From NCBI GenBank assembly GCA_965237575.1, contig CBDEGI010000004.1, positions 4,154,001-4,218,000 of the forward strand: DNA of 64,000 bases. The letters run 5' to 3'. The position numbers and the translations under genes are program-made. Source of the DNA: JAKZVK01 sp965237575 (lineage in GTDB: Bacteria; Acidobacteriota; Terriglobia; Bryobacterales; UBA6623). Positions 46,357 to 57,721 of the stretch are shown one piece after another. Every line of letters starts with the position of its first letter. The stretch's first letter is position 1. Under the pieces are notes generated by a model that was given only the letters and a program-made list of their open reading frames with translations, made no database searches and was not told where the DNA came from.

Positions 46357-47436
46357 GTGCGACCCTCGAACCGTACTCTCTCCCGCCGACAGCTCATCGC
46401 CGCCGGCGGTTCGCTAGCCGGTTCCTTGTGGGCGGCCGGCAGCGGCGGCGCGCAGACTCCGCCAAGCCGTCTCGGCATCGGCGCCAGCTCGTACGGCCAT
46501 CGGTACAGGTACGACCGCGAGACCTCCGCCGCCAGACCTATCGACAACCCCCTTTACTTCCTAGAACACAGCCAGATCCTCGGCGCTGGGGGGATCCAGG
46601 CCACCCTGTCGTCGCTGGAGCGAGGGGACCTCCGCCGCCTGCGGCACAACGCCGAGCGATACGGCATGTTCGTCGAAGGTTCGGTCTCCCTCCCGCGCGA
46701 TCAAGTGGACCTGTCTCGCTTTCAAGACGACGTGCGCGCGGCCAAAATCGCCGGCGCGAAAGTGGTCCGCACCGCCATGCTCAGCGGCCGCCGCTACGAA
46801 ACGTTTGATAGCGCTGAAGCCTTCAAGGACTTCGCGAAACAGGTCTGGACGTCGCTGACCTTGGCCGAGCCCATCCTTCGCAAGCGCCAAATGAAGCTCG
46901 CCGTCGAGAATCACAAGGACTTACGCATCGACGAGATGATAGAACTGATGCGACGCATCAGCAGCGAGTTCGTCGGCATTTGCGTCGATACAGGCAACAA
47001 CATTGCGCTGCTCGAGGACCCGGTCACTCTGGCCGAGGCCTTCGCGCCTCACGCCTTCTCGGTTCACCTCAAGGACATGGCCGTTGAGGAGCGGGAAGAC
47101 GGCTTCTTGCTCGCCGAAATGCCCCTGGGAGAAGGTGCGCTTGACCTCCTGAGCATCGTCAAGGTGCTGCGAGAGGCCCAACCCGCGCTCGATTTCTCGC
47201 TTGAGATGATTACGCGCGATCCGCTCGAGATTCCCTGCCTGACCGAGCCCTTCTGGGCCACGATGCCTGCGGTTCGCGGGGCCGATCTGGCCCGTACCCT
47301 AGCCTGGGTCCGCAAGAACAAACCCGCCCAGCCGCTGCCTCGCATAGCGCAGCTCTCCGCCGAAGAGCTCGTGCGCGTGGAAGAAGAGAACGTTGGGAAG
47401 TCGCTCGCTTACGCGCACCAGCACCTGGGTCTCTAG
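46357..47436 (+). CDS. Tat-exported sugar phosphate isomerase/epimerase-like TIM barrel
   Basis: A 359-aa protein. The leader (RPSNRTLSRRQLIAAGGSLAG) is a twin-arginine signal and the mature part is a TIM barrel with VENHKDLRIDEMIEL, CVDTGNNIALLEDP and FSVHLKDMAVEE as candidate metal-binding segments. It starts with GTG at 46357, chosen because it sits just before the Tat motif; open sequence continues upstream to 46099 but is protein-unlike. It is a distant relative of the barrel at 20643 and shares its export route. Confidence 0.85.
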   Translation: MRPSNRTLSRRQLIAAGGSLAGSLWAAGSGGAQTPPSRLGIGASSYGHRYRYDRETSAARPIDNPLYFLEHSQILGAGGIQATLSSLERGDLRRLRHNAERYGMFVEGSVSLPRDQVDLSRFQDDVRAAKIAGAKVVRTAMLSGRRYETFDSAEAFKDFAKQVWTSLTLAEPILRKRQMKLAVENHKDLRIDEMIELMRRISSEFVGICVDTGNNIALLEDPVTLAEAFAPHAFSVHLKDMAVEEREDGFLLAEMPLGEGALDLLSIVKVLREAQPALDFSLEMITRDPLEIPCLTEPFWATMPAVRGADLARTLAWVRKNKPAQPLPRIAQLSAEELVRVEEENVGKSLAYAHQHLGL

Positions 47437-47567
47437 CGCCCGAGGCGGAGGGCACAGGTTCGCGCTCGATGGGTACGTCCCCGCATTCAGCCCTTGACAG
47501 ACAGTGGGGAGTCCCCGCGACTGTCCCGTACGCCTATTCACCGGGCAGCGCTAGTCCTGCCGTAACC

Positions 47568-47599
47568 TAGTACTAAGGGTCAGGCCCTAAAAAGTACTA
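47568..47599. other. Hairpin with TAGTACT arms
   Basis: TAGTACT pairs with AGTACTA, and an inner AGGG pairs with CCCT, giving a 32-base two-part stem-loop. It has no T tract on either strand, so it is not an ordinary terminator. Confidence 0.55.
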
Positions 47600-47693
47600 C
47601 TGATCTATTGCCGGATCATCTAAGGTCCGGCAAGAATGGTCACTAGGAGGAGGGCTTAAACCAGCAGCCGCGCGTTTAAGTTCCACAAAGTTC

Positions 47694-47906
47694 ATGAGCC
47701 ACACACCACGACGAGAAACACTAGCCGCCCGGTTCGCCGTGGCCGACCCTTTCTGCAAGTGGATGGCGCCCGCGCTGCCGCGTCCGGAGCTCAGCCCGAG
47801 AGTTCTTTGGGCAGCCTCCGTGCACACCGGTAGCCTAAGCCTCAAAGACAATGCTCGCGACGCCATCGCCTGCGTCGAACGACGCGGCATGAGCGAGGCC
47901 GCCTGA
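47694..47906 (+). CDS. Possible small hypothetical protein, 70 aa
   Basis: A 70-residue frame starting MSHTPRRETLAARF. It has no clear ribosome-binding site and no homology I recognise. An overlapping frame on the other strand is equally long, so coding status is uncertain. Confidence 0.2.
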   Translation: MSHTPRRETLAARFAVADPFCKWMAPALPRPELSPRVLWAASVHTGSLSLKDNARDAIACVERRGMSEAA

Positions 47907-48157
47907 CCAGCCCACTGACGCCGCCCGGGCGGCCCTGGAGCGCCGGCTCCTAAACGGGCAGAAAAGGCGCCCTCGGGCCCCTACAAACACCCGTCAATCG
48001 CACCCCGAAGCTCCGAAATCCGGCCGCAGCAAGGTCACCTCCTGCCCTCTTCGCCATCCCCCAAGGGCCCGGTCCACTCGGCCCGAGGCCCGATTCACCA
48101 TCTCAGTCTAAATTGCGATAAAATAATGGTTTAGACCCTCCAGGAGAACAGACCCCC

Positions 48158-50677
48158 TTGGCTGAGCAACCACCCGAGAACCCCACCCAAATCCCCCTCG
48201 GCAGCGGCGGCCCGCCGCAGAATCTGATTCCGATCGACATCGAAGTCGAGATGAAGAAGTCGTATCTCGACTACGCGATGAGCGTGATCATCGGCCGCGC
48301 CTTGCCCGACGTTCGCGACGGGCTCAAGCCGGTCCAACGGCGCATCCTTTACGGCATGCTGGAAGCCGGCCTGCGGTCGAACCGCGGCTTCCGCAAGTGC
48401 GCCAAAATCGTCGGCGAAGTGATGGGCAACTACCACCCGCATGGCGACGCGTCGATCTACGACACCTTGGTCAGGCTGGCGCAGCCGTTCACGATGCGCT
48501 ACATGCTCGTCGACGGCCAGGGTAACTTCGGCTCGGTGGATAACGACCCTGCCGCGGCGATGCGCTACACCGAGGCGCGGCTCACGCAATTCGCCGAAGC
48601 CCTGCTCAACGAGCTGGAACTCGACACGGTCGACTTCCGGCCCAACTACGACGACACCTCTGAAGAGCCGGAATCGCTGCCGGCGGCTGTGCCTACTCTC
48701 TTCGTCAATGGGGCGAACGGCATCGCAGTGGGCATGGCCACCAACATCCCACCGCATAACCTGACCGAGCTTATCGACGCCGCCGTCCAACTGGTCAAGA
48801 AGCCCAAGATGACTTTCGAGGAAGCCATCGAGATCGTGCAGGGTCCCGACTTCCCCACCGGGGCCATGATCTGCGGACGCGAGGGAATCCTCAACGCCTA
48901 CCGCACCGGACGCGGCAGCATGATTATTCGGGCAGTTGCGGGCTTCGAGCAGACCACGAGGGACCGGCAGGCGATCGTCGTCACCGAGATCCCCTACCAA
49001 GTCAACAAGGCGCGCCTTATCGAGCACGCCGCGGGGCTCGTCAACGACAAGAAGATCGAAGGCATCTCAGACATCCGCGACGAGAGCGACCGCGACGGCA
49101 TGCGCATCGTCTTTGAGCTCAAGCGCGGCGAAGAGCCCGAGATCATCCTCAACAATCTCTACAAGCACACCCAGCTTCAGACCAGCTTCGGCATCATTGC
49201 GCTCGCCATCGTCGCTGGGCAGCCGCGTGAGCTGGGCTTGCTTGAATACCTCAAGCTGTTCATCGATCACCGCGTCGATGTCGTCCGCCGCCGCACGAAC
49301 TATTTGCTGCGCAAGGCGCGTGAGCGAGAGCATCTGTTGCTGGGCTTTCAGAAGGCGCTCGATCACCTCGATGCCATCATCAAGCTGATTCGTGCATCCG
49401 ATAGCCCTGCGTCCGCTCGCCAGGGCCTGATAGACCGTCTTGACTTCACGCGGAGGCAGGCGCAGGCCATCATCGAACTACAGTTGCAGCGCCTAACCGG
49501 AATGGAGCGGCAGAAGATCCTCGACGAGCTGGCCGAGATTCAGCGCAGGATCGCCGAGTATCTCGAGATCCTCGGCTCCGACCAGGTCCTGCAAAAGCTC
49601 ATCATCACCGAGCTGCAAGACGTCAAGAAGAAGTTCGGCGACGAACGCCGGACCGAGATCACCGCACCGGTCAGCCAGATCGCGATCGAAGACCTCATCG
49701 CCGACGAAGACATGGCCGTTACCGTCACCCACAACAGCTTCTTGAAGCGCACGCCCGTTGATACCTACCGCAAGCAGATTCGCGGCGGGCGCGGGCGCAT
49801 CGGCATGGGCACCCGGAGCGAGGACTTCGTCGAGCAGCTCTTCATCGGCTCGACGCACTCCTACGTGCTGGCCTTCACCAACCTTGGGCGTGTCTACTGG
49901 GTCAAGGTGTATAGCATCCCCGACGTCGGCACCACCGGCAAGGGCAAGCACATCGCTAACCTCGCGAACTTACAGCCTGACGAGCACGTGCAGGCCTACC
50001 TGCCCGTGCGCGAGTTCGAAGAGGGACGTTTCGTCGTCATGGCCACCCGCAACGGCATCATCAAGAAGTGCCCCTTGACCGTGTTCGATCATCCGCTCTC
50101 GAGAGGCATCATCGCCCTGGGCCTCGACGAAGGCGACGAGTTGATCTCGGCGCGCCTGACCAACGGGGAGCCCGAGATCTTCATCGCCACCTACGACGGC
50201 AAGGCGATTCGCTTCAAGACCGAGGACGCACGACCCATGGGGCGGCCCGCTCGGGGCGTACGCGCCATCCGGCTTGCTGAGGGCGACTACGTGGTCGGTA
50301 TGCTGGCCGTCTCGCCCGAACATCTGGTCCTCTCGGTCACCGAGAACGGTTTTGGCAAGCGCACGCGCCTCGCCCAGTATCGCCTGACGGCACGCGGCGG
50401 CAAGGGCGTCATCAACATGAAGACCACCAAGAAGAACGGCCCGGTGGTCTCGATCATGCAGGTCTCGCCGGAAGACGAGGTGATGATCATTTCCCGGAAC
50501 GGAAAGATCATCCGCATCGACTCCGACAAGATCCGCGCCACGGGCCGCGCCGCCCAGGGCGTGAGGCTCGTCACGATGGGCGCGACCGACCAAGTCGCCG
50601 CCGCCGCCGTTATCCCTGAACCGCAAGACAACGGCGAGGACGAGGGCGCCAACGGACAAGGCACGCTCATCAACTGA
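48158..50677 (+). CDS. gyrA: DNA gyrase subunit A
   Basis: An 839-aa type IIA topoisomerase subunit that introduces negative supercoils with GyrB. The catalytic tyrosine is Y137 (AAMRYTEARL). The quinolone-determining segment reads NYHPHGDASIYD, with Ala98 where Escherichia coli has Ser83 and Asp102 where it has Asp87. The C-terminal beta-pinwheel includes the GyrA box QIRGGRG at 540-546, a mark of gyrase rather than topoisomerase IV. The start is TTG at 48158, with AGGAG at 48142-48146. It shares strand and locus with larE, dnaA, dnaN and gyrB. Confidence 0.96.
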   Translation: MAEQPPENPTQIPLGSGGPPQNLIPIDIEVEMKKSYLDYAMSVIIGRALPDVRDGLKPVQRRILYGMLEAGLRSNRGFRKCAKIVGEVMGNYHPHGDASIYDTLVRLAQPFTMRYMLVDGQGNFGSVDNDPAAAMRYTEARLTQFAEALLNELELDTVDFRPNYDDTSEEPESLPAAVPTLFVNGANGIAVGMATNIPPHNLTELIDAAVQLVKKPKMTFEEAIEIVQGPDFPTGAMICGREGILNAYRTGRGSMIIRAVAGFEQTTRDRQAIVVTEIPYQVNKARLIEHAAGLVNDKKIEGISDIRDESDRDGMRIVFELKRGEEPEIILNNLYKHTQLQTSFGIIALAIVAGQPRELGLLEYLKLFIDHRVDVVRRRTNYLLRKAREREHLLLGFQKALDHLDAIIKLIRASDSPASARQGLIDRLDFTRRQAQAIIELQLQRLTGMERQKILDELAEIQRRIAEYLEILGSDQVLQKLIITELQDVKKKFGDERRTEITAPVSQIAIEDLIADEDMAVTVTHNSFLKRTPVDTYRKQIRGGRGRIGMGTRSEDFVEQLFIGSTHSYVLAFTNLGRVYWVKVYSIPDVGTTGKGKHIANLANLQPDEHVQAYLPVREFEEGRFVVMATRNGIIKKCPLTVFDHPLSRGIIALGLDEGDELISARLTNGEPEIFIATYDGKAIRFKTEDARPMGRPARGVRAIRLAEGDYVVGMLAVSPEHLVLSVTENGFGKRTRLAQYRLTARGGKGVINMKTTKKNGPVVSIMQVSPEDEVMIISRNGKIIRIDSDKIRATGRAAQGVRLVTMGATDQVAAAAVIPEPQDNGEDEGANGQGTLIN

Positions 50678-50765
50678 TCGCCGCGGGGCCATCGCCGCGA
50701 GGTCTAGGAACCGCTTGATACAATAACCTCACGAAACGGCGACGGGACTCCGCGCCGACCTCGTT

Positions 50766-51617
50766 ATGCCTGAACTCGACCTAACCCGAAAGCAGGAAGC
50801 ATTGCTCTCCATTCTGCGCTCAATGGGCCAAGTCATGGTCGCCTACTCGGGCGGAACCGACTCAGCCTACCTGGCCTGGGCCGCCGGCAAAGCACTCGGC
50901 GAGAACGCTCTCGCCGTCACCGCCGACTCGGCTTCCATCCCGGAATCGCACAAACGTGACGCCGAAGACTTCGTCGAGCGCTACCACCTGCGTCACCAGT
51001 ACATCGAGACGCTCGAGTTCGAGAACCCCGACTATGTCAAGAATGACTCGAACCGCTGCTTCCACTGCAAGGACGAGCTGTTCACGCAGTTGAAAGCGAT
51101 CGGTGACAAACTGGGCTTCGACAACATTGTCTACGGCGTCAACGTCGATGATACCGGCGACTTCCGGCCGGGCCACCGCGCAGCGAAGGAGCACGGCGTG
51201 CGCGCCCCGTTGCTCGAGGCAGAGCTCACCAAGGCTGAGATTCGCGAACTCTCGAAACGTGAAGGGTTACCGACGTGGGACCGTCCCGCGGCGGCCTGTC
51301 TGAGTTCGCGGATCCCCTACGGCACAGAGGTCACCAAAGAGCGAATCCAGCTCGTCGAGAACGGCGAAGAAGCGCTCAAGAATCTCGGCTTTCGCGTGTT
51401 TCGCGTTCGCTACCACGACGAACTCGTGCGGGTTGAGGTCGGCGCCGACGAGCTACCCAGGGCGCTCGACCCTGACATGGCCCGGCGGCTCACCACGATC
51501 TTCAAGGGCCTTGGCTTCAAGTACGTGACCCTCGATCTCGAGGGCTATCGTCAAGGTTCGCTCAACGAAGTCCTGCCGGTTGCGCAAGTCAAACAAGTCC
51601 TTCCGATCGTGTCGTGA
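50766..51617 (+). CDS. larE: ATP-dependent sacrificial sulfur transferase LarE
   Basis: A 283-aa PP-loop ATPase. The P-loop SGGTDS is at 28-33. LarE enzymes give up sulfur to build the nickel-pincer cofactor of lactate racemase and related enzymes; the single donor cysteine equivalent to Cys176 of the Lactiplantibacillus enzyme is C178 in AAACLSSRIPYG. A second cysteine pair lies in NRCFHCKD (98, 101). No larA, larB or larC is nearby, so its client must be elsewhere or differ. It sits in the middle of the gyrA-dnaA cluster, on the same strand. Confidence 0.9.
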   Translation: MPELDLTRKQEALLSILRSMGQVMVAYSGGTDSAYLAWAAGKALGENALAVTADSASIPESHKRDAEDFVERYHLRHQYIETLEFENPDYVKNDSNRCFHCKDELFTQLKAIGDKLGFDNIVYGVNVDDTGDFRPGHRAAKEHGVRAPLLEAELTKAEIRELSKREGLPTWDRPAAACLSSRIPYGTEVTKERIQLVENGEEALKNLGFRVFRVRYHDELVRVEVGADELPRALDPDMARRLTTIFKGLGFKYVTLDLEGYRQGSLNEVLPVAQVKQVLPIVS

Positions 51618-51871
51618 AAAAGGGGCCTCGCGCCGGCTCCTCCCGCAAGCCTGAAGAGCCCTTAAAACCCTGTGGATATTGGCTTTCCTTGTTTTCGTCG
51701 CGAATCACGCGTCCGCTTCATCCACGCTCTGCGGCTGTGCTAGACTACAGGTCCCTTGCGTTGTGTGTCGGCCCCGTAAGAGGCTTCCGTCAAGCGTAAG
51801 AGAATCCTTCTGATCATCAAGACTGAGAACCTGGACCGCCCCGTTCCGGCTGCCGGTTCACAGGGATAGTT
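51618..51871. other. dnaA upstream region with imperfect DnaA boxes
   Basis: 254 bases holding the dnaA promoter. TGTGGATAT at 51671-51679 is the reverse complement of ATATCCACA, one mismatch from the DnaA-box consensus TTATCCACA; TCATCCACG at 51718-51726 has two mismatches. These may serve autoregulation of dnaA or belong to a bipartite origin. Confidence 0.5.
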
Positions 51872-53206
<1,335 letters not shown>

Positions 53207-53469
53207 ATATAATGAGAGTTGTGCCACACAGAGCCCCAGACCTCATCGGTGCTGTGGATGAGCGCAGCCGGACTCAGAACCGTTCCACCGGCGAAGCACA
53301 GTACGTCAACAAGATAATTACTCCTAAGTTGTACAAAAAGAACGTCTTATGGTAACAATCCACATATCCACAGCGCCTATGACTACGAGTTTTGAAATAA
53401 AGTTCTAGAGTTGACTCATAGTCGGATACCGCTGTCTAGAGCGACCACACGCTCAGGTGAACAGAACCA
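53207..53469. other. Candidate origin of replication (dnaA-dnaN gap)
   Basis: 263 bases, markedly more AT-rich than the flanks from about 53300 to 53430. Imperfect DnaA boxes are TGTGGATGA at 53253-53261 (reverse complement TCATCCACA, one mismatch), CAATCCACA at 53356-53364 (two mismatches) and ATATCCACA at 53364-53372 (one mismatch), the last two adjoining. Origin placement between dnaA and dnaN is common in bacteria. GC skew was not computed. Confidence 0.6.
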
Positions 53470-54582
53470 ATGGAACTCACGGTTAAGAAAGCCGATCTGG
53501 TCAGGGAGTTGAGCCTCGGCCAGGGGGTCGTCGAGAAGAAGACGACCATCCCTGTACTTTCAAACGTTCTGCTCGAAGCGCAGGATAACGAAATCGTTCT
53601 GACGTCCACGGACCTCGAGTTGAGCATACGGAGCTCCTGTCCGGCGGTTGTGGCGAAGCCTGGCTCGACGACGGTCCCGTCGCGGCGGCTACTGGATTAT
53701 GTGCGCTTGTTGCCCGACGCTGAGGTTTCTGTGAAGGTGCCGGAGAACCATTCGACGAACATCGTCTGCGGCAGGGCTCGCACTCGCATTGCCGGCATGT
53801 CGCGTGAGAACTTCCCAGAGCTGCCGGCTATGCCTGCCGCACTGACGAAGATACCTGCGGGAGTTCTCTCCCGTGTGATCGCGAAGACAATCTTCTCTAT
53901 TGCGACCGAGGAGTCTCGTTACACCCTTACGGGAGGCCTTCTGATTCTCAAGGAAAACTCTCTGATCATGGTGACCACTGACGGCCATCGGCTCTCTTTC
54001 GTTGAGGCGGCGCAAGAGTTCGAGGGTATCAGTGGGGAACTCAAGGCCCTGGTTCCTAAGAAGGCCATGGCCGAGATTATCAAGCTGGCTGCCGAAGCTG
54101 GCGAGGGTGCCACGATTGACTTCGCAACCGATGAGAATCACTTGTTCTTTGAGTGCGGCGGACGCCTGCTGATTACTCGCAGGTTGACCGGGCAGTTCCC
54201 TGACTATGAACGTGTCCTCCCGAAAGAGCGCGGTACGACCGTACCGCTGAATCGTGAGGAGATCACCGCCGTGCTGCGACGCGTGTCGCAGTTTGCGGAC
54301 AATCGATCGCACGCCGTGCGTCTTGAAATCGGCGAGGGAGAGTTGAAGCTCGTGTCCACCGGTTCCGAGGCCGGTGAGAGCGAGGAGACGCTGCCGGTCG
54401 AGTACAGCGGCGAGGCCATGAAGATCGGTTTTAATTCGCAATACCTGCTGGACTTCCTGGGGATCGCTGACACCGAGATGGTGGAGTTGGACCTGCAGGG
54501 AGAAGATAGCGCCGGGCAGCTCCGTATCCCAGGCGCGGAAGGCTACGACTACCGATACGTCGTCATGCCGATGAGAATCTAA
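53470..54582 (+). CDS. dnaN: DNA polymerase III sliding clamp (beta subunit)
   Basis: A 370-aa clamp protein of three repeated domains that form a dimeric ring around DNA. It opens MELTVKKADLVREL, carries KTTIPVLSNVLLEA and the end YVVMPMRI typical of the family, where the C-terminal MPMRI lies at the polymerase-binding pocket. It follows the presumed origin and precedes gyrB by 13 bases, so the two are one transcription unit. No recF lies between them, unlike the common dnaN-recF-gyrB order. Confidence 0.96.
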   Translation: MELTVKKADLVRELSLGQGVVEKKTTIPVLSNVLLEAQDNEIVLTSTDLELSIRSSCPAVVAKPGSTTVPSRRLLDYVRLLPDAEVSVKVPENHSTNIVCGRARTRIAGMSRENFPELPAMPAALTKIPAGVLSRVIAKTIFSIATEESRYTLTGGLLILKENSLIMVTTDGHRLSFVEAAQEFEGISGELKALVPKKAMAEIIKLAAEAGEGATIDFATDENHLFFECGGRLLITRRLTGQFPDYERVLPKERGTTVPLNREEITAVLRRVSQFADNRSHAVRLEIGEGELKLVSTGSEAGESEETLPVEYSGEAMKIGFNSQYLLDFLGIADTEMVELDLQGEDSAGQLRIPGAEGYDYRYVVMPMRI

Positions 54583-54595
54583 ACTCAGGAGAAGC

Positions 54596-57025
54596 ATGGC
54601 CCAGGAACAACTAGCGAACCAAGCACAATACAGCGCGGAAAACATCCGGGTGCTGGAGGGGCTGGAGGCCGTTCGGCTTCGCCCCGCCATGTATATCGGC
54701 TCGACCGGCGAGCTGGGTCTTCATCATCTGGTCTACGAGGTGGTGGATAACTCCGTCGACGAAGCGTTGGGCGGACATTGCACCGAGATCAAGGTCACAA
54801 TCCACCTGGATAACTCGTTGACGGTCATCGATGACGGACGCGGTATCCCCGTGGATATGCACGTGGAAGAAGGAGTGTCCGCCGCCGAAGTGGTCATGAC
54901 CAAGCTGCATGCCGGCGGCAAGTTCGATTCGGATACATACAAGGTGTCCGGCGGATTGCACGGCGTCGGCGTAAGCTGTGTCAACGCACTGTCGGAATGG
55001 CTTGCGCTTGAGATTTGGCGGGAGGGCTCGACCTGGGAGCAGGAATACCGGCGGGGTCTGCCGAGCGCCAAGCTCAAGAAGACCGGAAAGGCCGGCCGCA
55101 AGACGGGCACGAAGGTCACATTCAAGCCCGACCCCGAGATCTTCACGGTCACCAACTTCAACTACGACATCCTCGCGCAGCGGTTGCGGGAGATGGCGTT
55201 CCTCAACGGCGGCCTAAAGATCCTCTTTACCGATGAGCGTGACGACAGCCGCAAGCCGCAGGAGTTTCACTTCGAGGGCGGCGTGGCGCAGTTTGTCTCG
55301 TACCTCAACCGCGGTAAGCAGCCGCTTCATCCCCAACCGATCCGCTTCACCGGGGAGAAAACCTTCGGCGACGGCACTCTGTCGATGGAGGTGGCGCTCC
55401 AGTACAACAACGGCTACGCGGAGAACGTCTTCAGCTTCGCCAACACAATCAACACCGTCGACGGCGGCACGCACCTGAGTGGTTTCCGCTCTGCTCTGAC
55501 TCGCAGCATCAACGCCCACGCGCAGCGTGCCAAGCTCTTCAAGAGCGTCAAAGAGAACCTGACGGGCGACGATGTGCGGGAGGGGTTGACGGCCGTCGTC
55601 AGCGTCAAGCTGCCGCAACCGCAGTTCGAGGGCCAGACGAAGGGCAAGCTCAACAGCGACATCCAGGGCCAGACGATAGCGTTGGTTCACGACAAGCTGA
55701 GCGAATACTTCGAGATGAACCCCTCGATCGCCAAGAAAATTGTGCAGAAGGCGCTCGACGCCTCCCGCGCACGCGAGGCGGCGCGCAAGGCCCGCGACCT
55801 GACCCGCCGCAAGGGAGCTCTCGACGGTGCGGGGCTACCGGGCAAGCTGGCCGATTGCCAGGAGCGGAACCCGGAACGAGCCGAATTGTTCATCGTCGAG
55901 GGTGAGTCGGCCGGCGGGACGGCGAAGCAGGGCCGCGACCGCCGCACGCAGGCCATCCTGCCCCTCAAGGGCAAGATCCTCAACGTCGAGAAGGCCCGCT
56001 ACGACAAGATGCTTGGCCATGAGGAGATCCGCGCCATGATCACGGCGCTCGGCACCGGCATTGGCAGCGACGACTTCAATCCAGCGAAGCTCCGTTACCA
56101 CAAGATCATTCTGATGACGGACGCCGACGTCGACGGCTCCCACATTCGGACGCTGCTGCTGACCTTCTTCTTCCGCCAGATGCGGCCTCTTATCGACAAG
56201 TCGCACGTCTATATCGCCCAGCCGCCGCTCTATCGCATCAAGCGTGGCAGGGCCGAGCGTTACATCAAAGATGAGGACGACCTGGCGCGCGAAGTGATTC
56301 GTTGGGCGACCGAAGACATCCGCGTTGACTATGGCCACAACGGGAAAGAAGGCAACGCAATCGAGAAGACCGAGCTACGGCGGTTCCTGTTGAGCGTTGA
56401 TGAGTACGCCGCCATGCACCAGAAGCTGGAACGCCGCCTCCGCAACGCGCAGGTGATCGAGATCCTCGCGGATCCGGCCCTGCCGATCGATGGCAAAGAA
56501 GCCTTCAAGGCAAAGACCAATCTCAAGGATCTCGTCGCCCGCCTCAAGAAGCTAGACGTGACCGTCAAGCTCGTGGCCGACGAGATTCATGACGCTTGGC
56601 GCGTGACCTTCAAGGAAGCCACCGAGGCCGAACGCAGCATCGATAGCGACCTGGCCACCCAGCCTGAGTATCGCCGCCTGCGGGCGTTGGCGAAAGAGAT
56701 GGCCGGCTTCAATCAGCCGCCGTTTACCGTCCACAACAAAGATACCGAGGAGAGCGTGCCCGATTGCCTCTCCCTCTTGCAGCACATCAAGACCGTCGGT
56801 ATGAAGGGCGCCTCGATCCAACGCTACAAGGGCCTGGGCGAGATGAACTCGGGGCAGTTGTGGGATACGACGATGAATCCCGACAGCCGTTCGCTGCTCC
56901 AAGTGCGCATCGACGATGCCGTCGCGACCGAAGAGATCTTCTCCACGCTGATGGGTGAAAGCGTCGAGTCACGCCGGCGCTTCATCGGCGAAAACGCCCT
57001 CGACGTCAAGAACCTCGACATCTGA
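54596..57025 (+). CDS. gyrB: DNA gyrase subunit B
   Basis: An 809-aa ATPase/TOPRIM subunit of gyrase. The GHKL ATP site has VVDNSVDEAL and DDGRGIPV; the TOPRIM domain has VEGESAGGTAKQGRDR with catalytic E435, and DADVD at 509-513. Glu437 stands where Escherichia coli has Asp426. A roughly 170-residue insertion before the final domain, as in gamma-proteobacterial GyrB, explains the length. AGGAG precedes the ATG. It closes the dnaA-dnaN-gyrB unit. Confidence 0.97.
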   Translation: MAQEQLANQAQYSAENIRVLEGLEAVRLRPAMYIGSTGELGLHHLVYEVVDNSVDEALGGHCTEIKVTIHLDNSLTVIDDGRGIPVDMHVEEGVSAAEVVMTKLHAGGKFDSDTYKVSGGLHGVGVSCVNALSEWLALEIWREGSTWEQEYRRGLPSAKLKKTGKAGRKTGTKVTFKPDPEIFTVTNFNYDILAQRLREMAFLNGGLKILFTDERDDSRKPQEFHFEGGVAQFVSYLNRGKQPLHPQPIRFTGEKTFGDGTLSMEVALQYNNGYAENVFSFANTINTVDGGTHLSGFRSALTRSINAHAQRAKLFKSVKENLTGDDVREGLTAVVSVKLPQPQFEGQTKGKLNSDIQGQTIALVHDKLSEYFEMNPSIAKKIVQKALDASRAREAARKARDLTRRKGALDGAGLPGKLADCQERNPERAELFIVEGESAGGTAKQGRDRRTQAILPLKGKILNVEKARYDKMLGHEEIRAMITALGTGIGSDDFNPAKLRYHKIILMTDADVDGSHIRTLLLTFFFRQMRPLIDKSHVYIAQPPLYRIKRGRAERYIKDEDDLAREVIRWATEDIRVDYGHNGKEGNAIEKTELRRFLLSVDEYAAMHQKLERRLRNAQVIEILADPALPIDGKEAFKAKTNLKDLVARLKKLDVTVKLVADEIHDAWRVTFKEATEAERSIDSDLATQPEYRRLRALAKEMAGFNQPPFTVHNKDTEESVPDCLSLLQHIKTVGMKGASIQRYKGLGEMNSGQLWDTTMNPDSRSLLQVRIDDAVATEEIFSTLMGESVESRRRFIGENALDVKNLDI

Positions 57026-57238
57026 CGTCGGCGGTACGCGGCTTCACCGTGCCGCGCGCTTAGCTAGATGGCCTCGAAGCCAACCCCCTCTTGTCAGGGT
57101 ACCGACGGTAGGGCAGCAACGGAAGCGGGCTGTCTCGACCAGCCGCTTCCAGCGGTCGCATTCAGCCTTGTAGAGACGTCTCTTTCCTACGTGAGTGCGG
57201 AATCGCGTGCCACGCACCCGCGGGACCAAACACCTAGC

Positions 57239-57691
57239 TCATATATCAGAGGGCAGCCCGGCATCCTCAAGGAAACCGATCAGTTGACGCTGGATATCGT
57301 GTGTGATTTCGGATGACCACGTGTGAACCAATCCGGAGGACTGCGGGCGTACCGTTATCTGGAGTACCGGCGGCTCAGGACTGCAGTTGATCACGATCAA
57401 CAAGCTTCCTGTTGCGGCTTCAGTTCGATAGAACGCCGTCGCCACAGTCACTCCAAAGTCGGCCGCTTCGCCCGGGGGAGCAATAAGAGTTGTTTCCACG
57501 AGCCGTGCCGCATAGACGTGCCCGTCAAGCGTCATACGGAATTCGCCCCAGGTGTCCCGAGCCAGTGAGATTCTTATGGAATCTCTTCTCTGCGAACGCA
57601 ACGTCAGATCCAATACCCGCTGCCTCTGCAGATCTGTAGGCCGGCCTTCCGCGTCGTCTGCGACTCTGACTTCAGTTGGCACTAACAACAT
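57239..57691 (-). CDS. Hypothetical protein, 150 aa
   Basis: A 150-aa protein beginning MLLVPTEVRVADDAEG, with alternating beta-like segments (RRDSIRISLARDTWGEFRMTLDGHVYAARLVE) and no membrane span. The ribosome-binding site is strong (AAGGAGAGGT before the ATG). It begins 30 bases after the stop of the TPR membrane protein on the same strand, so they form an operon. I do not recognise a family. Confidence 0.65.
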   Translation of the reverse strand: MLLVPTEVRVADDAEGRPTDLQRQRVLDLTLRSQRRDSIRISLARDTWGEFRMTLDGHVYAARLVETTLIAPPGEAADFGVTVATAFYRTEAATGSLLIVINCSPEPPVLQITVRPQSSGLVHTWSSEITHDIQRQLIGFLEDAGLPSDI

Positions 57692-57721
57692 ACCTCTCCT
57701 TTAGTACTCGTTGACTCTGCA

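Larger units (their letters stand above)
47437..48157. other. Long intergenic region upstream of gyrA
   Basis: 721 bases. It contains the hairpin at 47568-47599, a second imperfect stem near 47620-47641 (GCCGGA/TCCGGC), an uncertain small frame at 47694-47906, and a GC-rich stretch near 47920-47990. The gyrA promoter must be near 48090-48130, where the sequence turns AT-rich. Confidence 0.45.

Noticed and set aside
47597..47890. Minus-strand frame in the gyrA upstream gap
   Set aside because: Overlaps an equally weak plus-strand frame; no ribosome-binding site or family match.
57044..57229. Short minus-strand frame after gyrB that looks somewhat protein-like
   Set aside because: No start signal, no recognised family and no link to a neighbour; left as intergenic.
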